NCBI GenBank assembly: GCA_918797485.1
Contig: CAKKNE010000004.1
Location: 1,116,001 to 1,180,000 of the forward strand
From: Pelagomonas calceolata
Lineage: Eukaryota; Sar; Pelagophyceae; Pelagomonadales; Pelagomonadaceae
DNA length: 64,000 nucleotides
Direction: 5' to 3'
Below, piece after piece: positions 57,915 to 64,000 of the stretch; the stretch's first letter is position 1, and each line of letters starts with the position of its first letter. Made by a program: the position numbers and the translations under genes. The notes beneath the pieces were generated by a model, which was not told where the DNA came from, did not search any database, and saw only the letters and a list, made by a program, of their open reading frames with translations.

Positions 57915-58325
57915 CTTGGATTTTATCGGGCTATGTTCTTGGGGTTTTTGCAACGCGCGGCGGCTCCAGGTGGAGCGCTGCGGTATATATTGCTACGAAA
58001 CCAGCCAGGGAATGTACGAGCACCTCTCGCCGCCAAGAAGCAATGAATGGCCGCGAAGTAGGCGAGCTAGCGGCCGTAAGGCACTAGCGAGAGGCGGCAG
58101 CCGGACTTGGAACGGTTTTAGACACAGTTTCGTGGTCCTTATCACAGGACAGAGGCGCTGATTACGACTAGCCATAGCCAGCTTCACACACAGCGCTCGG
58201 AGCGCCTGCGCCGGCGCCCAAATTAGTGATTAGCTCGTCACCACCGTCTCGGCCGCACGCTGCCGCCGACGCGATAAAGTCATCAGAGGACGCGCCGCGC
58301 GCACGAATAAAGAGCCAAGCGGACC
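57915..58325. promoter_or_regulatory. Bidirectional promoter with a GCTAG palindrome motif
   Basis: Spacer between SUCLG1 (minus) and the FAIM-PX-PDZ gene (plus). The motif copy at 58066-58088 (GCTAGCGGCCGTAAGGC...) is 152 bp from the SUCLG1 start and 238 bp from the FAIM-PX-PDZ start. Confidence 0.5.
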
Positions 58326-59375
58326 ATGGTCTCCGTCTTCTCCGGCGAGGTCACGCGGACGTGGCGCTTCCCCGATTCGGAAGGAAAGGGCCACGAAGTT
58401 GTCCTATACCACCACCCGTTAACGGGCGCGAGAGCGGCGATGGTCGACCACAAGGAGCTCCACAAGTCGCTGGGCACGTCGAGCATCTTCCACAGCGCGG
58501 AAACGAGACTACCCTTCGAGGCCGGTTCTATGAAGGGAGAAATTATTATTTTGCGAGATTCCATGACAACCTTCGCCTACCGCTGCCTTGTCGATAACAA
58601 GGACGTCCCCGAAGCGACAGCAATTGCTTCTCGCCCTGCTTACGACCGCAGCGCGCGAGAAACGAGGCCCGGGCCTCAGCTCCAGGTCTTCAGCGTCCGC
58701 GTCGTGGAGTACTGCACGTCGATGTGCCACGTGGACAACAAGCCTATTACGTGGTACGCGGTGGACGCCTCCGCGCGCCTCGCGAACGGTCAAACGGCGT
58801 CGACGCGCGTCCACCGGCGCTTCCGCGACTTTGTCGAATTTGACGAGACGCTGCGGGCGTCGCTGACGGGCTACGCCACGAAGGGAAGTTTACCGAAGCC
58901 GCCGCAGCGCAAAGCCAAGTTCATGGCGGATCACCAGGACGACGCCTTCCTGCGGGATCGCTTGCGAGAGCTTGATACCTATGTGAAGAAGCTCGTCGAA
59001 GTGCCGCACGCGTGGCTGTCGACGGGCGCGCCCGCGTTCGTCGGGCTGAGTGATGCCGTGCGCGAGTACTCCGTGCTGTTTCGGGAGAAGACGTTGGGCT
59101 TCACGCTTGGGAGGGCACCTCCGAAAGCGGACGGCGCTCTCCCCGACTTCCCGGCGTTCGTCTCGGAAGTCCACGAGGACCTGGTTCTTCGACCGGGCGA
59201 CCTGCTGTCCAAGGTGTCGGGCCGGACGACCAGCAATTTGGCGTTCCAGCAGTGCGTCGCCGCGCTCAAGTACTCGTCGAGGCCGGCGATGCTGCACTTG
59301 CTGGCGCCTTTGAAAGGGCGCGACGTCGTGCCGCCGCCGCCTCCAGCTGACGAGGAGAAGAACCCGTTCATGTGA
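58326..59375 (+). CDS. FAIM-like - PX - PDZ-like multidomain protein
   Basis: A 349-residue protein from ATG 58326. Residues about 5-100 resemble half of FAIM (Fas apoptosis inhibitory molecule), an all-beta domain (WRFPDSEGKGHEVVLYHHPL, TGARAAMVDHKELHK, TTFAYRCLVDNKDVPE). About 118-245 are a PX domain: FSVRVVEYC, the basic RRFRDFVEFDE site for PI3P, a LPKPP loop and LRELDTYVKKLVEVPHAW. About 255-330 are PDZ-like (LGFTLGRAPPKADG, LRPGDLLSKVSGRT, AVAALKYSSRPAMLHLL-type end). The combination suggests an endosomal membrane adaptor. I know of no standard family with this order; the PDZ call is the least sure. Confidence 0.65.
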   Translation: MVSVFSGEVTRTWRFPDSEGKGHEVVLYHHPLTGARAAMVDHKELHKSLGTSSIFHSAETRLPFEAGSMKGEIIILRDSMTTFAYRCLVDNKDVPEATAIASRPAYDRSARETRPGPQLQVFSVRVVEYCTSMCHVDNKPITWYAVDASARLANGQTASTRVHRRFRDFVEFDETLRASLTGYATKGSLPKPPQRKAKFMADHQDDAFLRDRLRELDTYVKKLVEVPHAWLSTGAPAFVGLSDAVREYSVLFREKTLGFTLGRAPPKADGALPDFPAFVSEVHEDLVLRPGDLLSKVSGRTTSNLAFQQCVAALKYSSRPAMLHLLAPLKGRDVVPPPPPADEEKNPFM

Positions 59376-59861
59376 TAAGATATCCGCTGTATTTCGTGCG
59401 TTTCTTGTGGGGGAGACCGCCCCGGCCACCACCACATCGCGCGATCGGGGCGTGAAGACGCCGTCGCCGCGAGACGCGGAACGCCGTCCGTTGCCTTTAG
59501 AACGCGTCGACGACGTGCCCGAGAGGCGGTGTCGCGGCGATGGCGTCGACGCGATGCCACGCCGCCTCGACGCCGTCGACGCGGCAGCTAGAGCCCCGGC
59601 GACGAACCCCGAACGGTGATGTACGAGTCGCCTGGAGCTTGCCGCCGCCGAGGCCACGACGGACGTGTCCTCCAACGACGGGTCCGCGCGTCGGCCGATG
59701 GCGAGCCACTAATCATCTCTAAAGCAAATCAGCGGCGCGGGTCAAATCGCTTTGCCGTCAGATATCGCCCCGGGCAGGACGCACAGATCGATTCGCCGTC
59801 GGATACATCGCTACGGCGCGGCGCAGTACGCAGTCGTTCAGGGCTGCCCCCCCAAATACCA
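59376..59861. other. Upstream region of the phosphoglycerate mutase-like gene with inverted repeats
   Basis: 59450-59590 is full of GACGCCGTCG, GATGGCGTCGACGCG and CCGTCGACGCGGC pieces, like decayed introner modules. An in-frame upstream ATG at 59619 would lengthen the protein by 81 residues. A 5' UTR intron is possible but not shown. Confidence 0.35.
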
Positions 59862-61125
59862 ATGGTGCTGCCCCTGCGGGTGCCACGCCCCGGCAGCCAG
59901 CCAAGGCCCGGCACGCCGCGCGGCGCGCCGGCCCTGCCCGGCGTCGGCAGCGCCTTCCGGCGGCCCTCGCCCAAGGGGGCGCGCCGCATCGTCGCGGAGG
60001 TCGCGGCCGCGCGGGCGGCGTCGCCGACTCCGTTCAAGCCGCAAAAACTGCGCGTCGTGTCGCCGACGGCGCGCGTGGCCTCGCCGCCGCCCATCCGCGT
60101 CACGCCCGTCCGCGATATAGGAGCAAAGGTGCGGCCGGTTGGAAGGGTCGTGTCGCCGGAGCCGATCAATGGCCGAGTGGCGCCTTGTAAAACGGTGGAG
60201 GTCTGGTTCGTGCGCCACGGCGAGACCGTGGCCAACGCGTCGCGCATCACCCAGGGCCAGCAGCCTGGTAGATTAACTAGAACGGGAGCGCTCCAGGCGG
60301 CGGCTTTGGGCGAGCGCCTCCAGAGGGACCACGACGTTTCTCCATTCGACGTCGTCCTGTGCTCCGACTTATTACGGTGCCGCCAGACGTGTCATTTAGC
60401 CACCAAAGGGTTCTGTCACGAACCGAAGGTAGCGCGGACGGACCCGTTGTTGAGAGAAAGAGCCGTCGGTGTGTATGAAGGTTTGGCCCACGACGCGCCC
60501 CGGAAGCCGCGGCCGCCGCACGTGCCTCCTAGAAAACACCGCGTGGAAGGCGGCGAGTCGTGGGACGACGTGAATCGACGCGCGCGCAAATTACTTTCAA
60601 GGCTCGGCAGCACCTTCGTCGCCACCAAAGATGATTCTAGAGACAGATTACGAGTCCTGTGCGTGACGCACGGCGGCTTCATCATGGAGGTCATATACCC
60701 GCGTCTCGCTATCTCGGCACCGCGGTCATCTGAGAGGCCCAAACTCGGACACGACCGCCGAGAGATACCCTCGACCGAGTATAGTCAGAAACACCTCGCT
60801 CCGACCCCAACAAACCCAAAATTGAAGCACAACTTGAACTTTGCTGGCCACGCAGGCGATGAACGCCGCGACTGGAGCCGACGGTTGTACCGTGCCCTTC
60901 TGCAGCAACGGCGCCTGGAACACGAGTGTCTGGAAGGTCGAGCTGACGCGGAATGACAAGGGGAAGCTCTGCTGTAGGGTGGTCGGGGCGAACGACGCGT
61001 CCCACTTGGATTCTGGATCTCCGCGAGCGGAGTTGGATCTGAGGGACGACGCGGTCCTGGCCTGTGCGGGCGTTTCCGCTGACAAGTGGTGGGCGGCGGA
61101 CGATCCTGTCTCAGCGACGGGCTAG
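59862..61125 (+). CDS. Histidine-phosphatase superfamily enzyme (phosphoglycerate mutase/TIGAR-like)
   Basis: Two exons, 59862-60689 and 60856-61125, coding 365 residues. Start at 59862 (MVLPLRVPRPGSQP, context CCAATGG); an upstream in-frame ATG at 59619 is an alternative. The first 110 residues are Arg/Pro-rich and probably disordered. The catalytic domain has VEVWFVRHGETVANASRITQ (RHG with phospho-His), LCSDLLRCRQT, LRERAVGVYEGL (Glu), and VLCVTHGGFIMEV (second His). After the splice, NAATGADGCTVPFCSNGAWN with TSVWKVEL is the usual C-terminal strand. This set fits fructose-2,6-bisphosphatase/TIGAR-type or general phosphatases. The substrate is not determined. Confidence 0.78.
60690..60855 (+). 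mobile_element. Introner-like intron in the phosphoglycerate mutase-like gene
   Basis: A 166-bp intron. Donor 8-mer GTCATATA then CCCGCGTCTCGC (weak family 2 start), ending TGGCCACGCAG. Lower GC than its flanks and no clear hairpin module. The exon joint (FIMEV to EAMNAATG region) follows family layout. Phase 0. Confidence 0.55.
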
Positions 61126-61425
61126 GCCTGTTCTGTTTCTTCGGCGCCGCCGGCGCCCTCCCCGTACCGTTACCGGCACGGGGCACGTTTAACCTTAGGT
61201 GATCATTGAATTCCGTTTCGCTTCGAGCTTGGCCGCCTATGGTAATAGGACTAGTGCGCGGCGCTCGGGACGCGCCGGTCCCCTGGAAATTATATTGTTA
61301 CGGTGCTAGGACTCGTGGGCGGAGCCCCTAGACACCGCGCGTCGCCGATGCTTATCTTCGGCTTGCTAGTATCTTACAGGCCGCTAGCAGGCTGTCACAC
61401 AGGTCGGAGTTTTGCAAGACCGCCG
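61126..61425. repeat. Composite intergenic repeat before the fucosyltransferase-like fragment
   Basis: 61298-61330 is the GGTGCTAGGACT repeat, with a partial copy near 61230; 61365-61388 is the palindrome-flanked motif (GCTAGTATCTTACAGG...CTAGC), 38 bp before the start codon at 61426. Confidence 0.6.
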
Positions 61426-61704
61426 ATGGCCAAGGACCGCGTGCCTCGCGAGTGGCCCATCCTCATTTTGCATGATGGCCAGCCGCTCTCCGTGGCCCGC
61501 GTGCCTCAACTGATTAAACGGTTTGGCGCCGTGGACGTGAACGCCACCGAGCCCCTCGTCGCCATGCTGCTCCTGGCGAAGAGCTCCTACTTCGTCGGCA
61601 ACCCCGCGTCGAGCTTCTCCTGGAACATGGCCGACATCCGCCGCGCGTCCGGCGCTTCCGAGGCGAGCACAACTCTTAGATCGTGTTCCTCATGTGACGC
61701 GTGA
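61426..61704 (+). CDS. Short protein resembling a fucosyltransferase C-terminus
   Basis: A 92-residue protein from ATG 61426, with its own composite promoter repeat. ATEPLVAMLLLAKSSYFVGN followed by PASSFSWNMADIRRASG resembles the end of the GDP-fucose O-fucosyltransferase fold, where a Ser-rich nucleotide-binding loop follows a buried helix. The N-terminal GDP-binding half and the rest of the enzyme are absent, so it is unlikely to be active alone. It may be a truncated gene copy that is still transcribed, or an exon whose partner is elsewhere. Confidence 0.45.
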   Translation: MAKDRVPREWPILILHDGQPLSVARVPQLIKRFGAVDVNATEPLVAMLLLAKSSYFVGNPASSFSWNMADIRRASGASEASTTLRSCSSCDA

Positions 61705-61855
61705 ACCTTAGGTTGGGTACTGTACAGATATACAACGTTGTCTCATTTTGCGGTCTATGTGCCCCGTGCCGTACGGTACGGGGCCGGACTGCTTTGGAAC
61801 GCAAGTTAACTAAGAGGAGAGCCTCGGGGGAGACGCCGCGTCTCGCCCCGCTTTC

Positions 61856-61905
61856 GACGGTGCTAGGACTCGTGGGCGGAGACTAGCGGCCTGTAAGTCT
61901 CTAGG
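61856..61905. repeat. Fused copy of both intergenic repeats
   Basis: ACGGTGCTAGGACTCGTGGG (61856 on) runs directly into ACTAGCGGCCTGTAAGTCTC (61882 on), joining the two repeat types with no spacer, 67 bp before the next start codon. Confidence 0.6.
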
Positions 61906-61971
61906 CTTTTGACAAGGGCAGCCTCGCGCAGGCTAGGAATACGACGCAGCGATGCGGCAACGGTAGCAGCG

Positions 61972-63213
61972 ATGCGGCAAGGTCTCGTCCTGTGCAGCAT
62001 GGCTGCGCTCGCGGCAGCCCAACGCCAATGCGGCCCGCCACCCGACGGTAAAGGCACCGACGGAGAGGACCGGTGCGCCAACGCCGGCGCGGCGGCGGCG
62101 ACGCAGCGCTTCAAGATTGATATAAACGTGGACGGCGAGCCGCGGCCGCTGGGTTTTTTGAGAGGCGACGATGTCAATGAAGTCGCGCGGCGCTGGGTCG
62201 CGGCGCATTCCATCGTCGGAGAGGACGCCGTACGGACGTTGGTGAAGCGGATGCGTACAAAAGTGGAGGAGGCGCCCGCTTTAGATGGAGAGGCGCTGGG
62301 CTGCCCGGCGCTCGCGTATGAGCACGAAATGGACACGCCAGCGTCGCTCGCCGCCTTCACGCGACGCGCTTCGAGCATAGCGGGCCCCGGCGGGCGCATC
62401 GTCCTCACAATGGCGACGGGCGGCTACGCGGCCTTCGCGCGGTCCTGGGCGCGCGGCCTCGACGCCGTCAACGCGTCCCACTATTTGATCGCCGCGCTCG
62501 ACGATGTTGCATTAACTGAACTGAAGCCGCTCGGCGGTCATGTAGTGCCGGTCTACGACGAGGCCATGGCTGACGACGCCCCGGGCCGCGACCGACCGGC
62601 GGCCTACGGCTCGGGCGCGTTCCGAGCGCTGACCCAGATAAAACCGGCGCTCGTGCTCGCTTTGCTGGAGGCGGAGCTCGCGGTGCTCTACGCGGACGCC
62701 GACGTCGCGTTTTTACAAGATCCCTGGCCCCACCTCACATCTTATGAGAACTGTGCCGTGGCGCTGCAGCCGAACCGTCACGACGAAGAGGACGTGCTGG
62801 GGGCTATTGTAGAGCTCGACCGTCGGCCGGGCAACCCTAGGCCACGTCAGAGGTACTACGGCGACGTGGGCTGCTCCGGCCTGGCGTACTTCCCCTCTGG
62901 TCGGGCCGCGCGGCGCCTCGCCGCGTTCTGGGCGGCGGCCGCTTCAGATGATTCGTGCGGCGGCGACCAGGCCGCGCTCGAAGCCGCCCTCGCTTTCCTA
63001 GCGTACGCGGCCGAGCACGTCGACGTCCGCGCGCTGCCGCTGGCGCTTTGGCCGAACGGCATGGCGCTGCGGACTTTGTATGATGCGCCGGCGCCGGAGG
63101 CCCTGATTTCATTCGAGGTCCCGCCGGGCGTCGTCGCCTTCCACGCGAATTATGTCGTCGGCGCTTCACAAAAACGCGCGTGGCTGGAGTCGCTGGGGCT
63201 GTGGTTTGACTAA
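61972..63213 (+). CDS. Secretory-pathway nucleotide-sugar glycosyltransferase (GT77/PF03407-like)
   Basis: A 413-residue protein. MRQGLVLCSMAALAAAQ is a signal peptide; ATG 61972 is the first in frame giving it. The first 130 residues are a separate region with Cys. About residues 165-400 are a GT-A fold of the nucleotide-diphospho-sugar transferase type: SHYLIAALDDVALTELKPLG, the metal-binding VLYADADVAFLQDPWP (DxD motif), GDVGCSGLAYFPSG and CGGDQAALEAAL. In plants such enzymes (RGXT, RRA) add xylose or arabinose to wall polymers and proteins. The donor sugar here cannot be told. Site: ER/Golgi lumen. Confidence 0.78.
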   Translation: MRQGLVLCSMAALAAAQRQCGPPPDGKGTDGEDRCANAGAAAATQRFKIDINVDGEPRPLGFLRGDDVNEVARRWVAAHSIVGEDAVRTLVKRMRTKVEEAPALDGEALGCPALAYEHEMDTPASLAAFTRRASSIAGPGGRIVLTMATGGYAAFARSWARGLDAVNASHYLIAALDDVALTELKPLGGHVVPVYDEAMADDAPGRDRPAAYGSGAFRALTQIKPALVLALLEAELAVLYADADVAFLQDPWPHLTSYENCAVALQPNRHDEEDVLGAIVELDRRPGNPRPRQRYYGDVGCSGLAYFPSGRAARRLAAFWAAAASDDSCGGDQAALEAALAFLAYAAEHVDVRALPLALWPNGMALRTLYDAPAPEALISFEVPPGVVAFHANYVVGASQKRAWLESLGLWFD

Positions 63214-63231
63214 GTGTGTGTTCGGATACGA

Positions 63232-64000
63232 TTAAGAAGAACTAGGCCGCAGCGCGAGGTGGACCGTCTGACCGTCTGCCAGGCCGCTCGCCGCCAGGGA
63301 GCCGTCCTCCAGGGGCTTGCCCCCGAAGATGAGGCGCTGCCGCTCCGCGGGCGCGTCGGCCAGGGCTGTTGCGATGGCGGCCTTGAGGTCGGCGACCGTG
63401 GACCCGCGGGCCACAGGCACAAACAACGCGTCGCCGGTCGAGCGCAGGACCCGCACCGCGAGCGCGCCGTCCGTGCCGTCGTCGCGCCCGCCGTCGGCGG
63501 CCCGCGCCCGCGCGGCCCGCCGCGCCATGAGCGCGAAGAGCGCCGACGGCGAGAGCGTGCGCAGCAGCCGCGCGAGCGTCGCCGCGGCGCCGGGCGCGAC
63601 GAGGCGCTCCGGCTGCCGGCGGTCCGCGGCGTCGATGAGCGCGCGCGCGACGGCCGCCGGGTCCGCGCCCGATGCCGTCGCGGCGTCGTTTTTGTCGTAG
63701 GCGCGGCCGTCGCCCGTCAGCGCGTGCAGGCTGTGGCCGGTCCGGATGTAGCCCGGCGCCACGACCGTGACCTGTGTGGAAATCAAAACTTCACGGCTTC
63801 ATCGCCGAAGCACCCGACACACTGGTTGATTCCCGCACAGACGGTGACCGACACGCGGGCCGCGGACTCGGCCGCGAGCTCGGCCCGCAGGGCGTCGAAG
63901 TAGCCGTGGAGCGCGTGCTTCGACGCCGCGTAGGCGGCGCGCTGGGGTAAACCGAAGTAGCCCTGCACCGAACTCACCACGACCACCCGCCCATCCCTCC
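63232..64000 (-). CDS. Short-chain dehydrogenase fused to a ubiquitin-like domain (5' end beyond window)
   Basis: Exon 63849 to beyond 64000, and last exon 63771-63232. The visible SDR part has VVVSSVQGYFGLPQRAAYAA with SKHAL (catalytic Ser, and Tyr-x3-Lys) and, across the splice, VSVTVVAPGYIRTGHS. The Rossmann start lies outside the window. After a helical linker, the last 80 residues are ubiquitin-like: LAVRVLRSTGDALFVPVARG, STVADLKAAIATAL, RQRLIFGGKPLEDG and GLADGQTVHLALRP. It lacks a terminal Gly-Gly (ends RPSSS), so it is a fixed domain, not a conjugated modifier. SDRs of this type (DHRS7-like) are often ER membrane enzymes. The fusion may tie it to proteasome or p97 partners. Confidence 0.8.
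63772..63848 (-). mobile_element. Introner (family 1) in the SDR-ubiquitin-like gene
   Basis: A 77-bp intron. Donor 8-mer GTCACCGT and exon 8-mer GTCACGGT match at 7 of 8. The element runs CTGTGCGGGAATCAACC to TTTTGATTTCCACACAG with terminal inverted repeats and almost no interior, so it may be close to the minimal unit. Phase 0. Confidence 0.9.

Noticed and set aside
1-64000. Autonomous transposon, retroelement or viral genes
   Set aside because: No transposase, reverse transcriptase, integrase core or capsid motif was seen; only non-autonomous introner-like elements and short repeats.

Overview
The window is nuclear DNA of a GC-rich, gene-dense, photosynthetic stramenopile, most likely a pelagophyte of the Aureococcus/Pelagomonas type. 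Four things point there: a fucoxanthin-chlorophyll a/c type antenna gene, a heterotrimeric-type kinesin-2 (expected in a flagellated cell), eukaryotic housekeeping genes with very short intergenic spaces, and introns that behave as introners (non-autonomous DNA elements that create introns), as reported for Aureococcus. Species assignment is inference.

Layout. 0-16 kb: a small membrane protein, a STAS/CRAL-TRIO-like protein, a SAP protein, an LRR/EF-hand/kinase protein, a large LRR/EF-hand protein, SWC4/DMAP1, a MYND protein, an FKBP-TPR-cyclophilin fusion and a small EF-hand-like protein. 16-29 kb: a secreted protein of unsolved structure, a CAMK/SnRK kinase, a Tudor-like protein, an FCP antenna, a GH26-like membrane glycosidase, an F-box/ARM protein, a small acidic protein and a kinesin. 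29-42 kb: a heat-shock factor, a PH-like protein, an organelle-targeted unknown, a Trp-repeat peptide, a trehalose phosphatase, an EF-hand-like protein and kinesin-2. 42-50 kb: a Pro/Thr-repeat exon-intron array, an ATXR3-like SET/CW histone methyltransferase, proteasome beta-2 and V-ATPase subunit e. 50-64 kb: an NmrA protein, TMEM260, U1-70K, a His-rich protein, succinyl-CoA ligase alpha, a FAIM-PX-PDZ protein, a phosphoglycerate-mutase-like enzyme, a fucosyltransferase-like fragment, a glycosyltransferase and an SDR-ubiquitin fusion cut by the window edge.

The strongest signal is in the introns. Almost every intron I could place by protein frame is an introner-like element. It begins with a copy of an 8-bp target, continues with a shared 5' end (family 1 CCGTGTGGAAATC; family 2 CGGCGTCCCGTG) and ends in CACRCAG or CGCGCAG. 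The second copy of the 8-bp target is the start of the next exon. The 5' splice dinucleotide (GT, sometimes GC) is therefore supplied by the duplicated target and the 3' AG by the element. Removing the intron under this rule restores the family reading frame exactly in SUCLG1, the kinesins, the SET/CW gene, TPP, PSMB2 and the SDR. Many introns also hold a nested hairpin module (ACGCCATCGA...TCGATGGCGT) that occurs in both orientations and in tandem.

Between genes, two further short repeats recur: a palindrome-flanked motif (GCTAGTGTCTTACA...CGCTAGC, 11 copies, mostly 50-300 bp upstream of start codons) and a GGTGCTAGGACT...GGGCGGAG repeat that often sits beside it. No tRNA, rRNA, CRISPR or virus-like element was recognised. 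All protein-family calls are from reading motifs; no database search was run.
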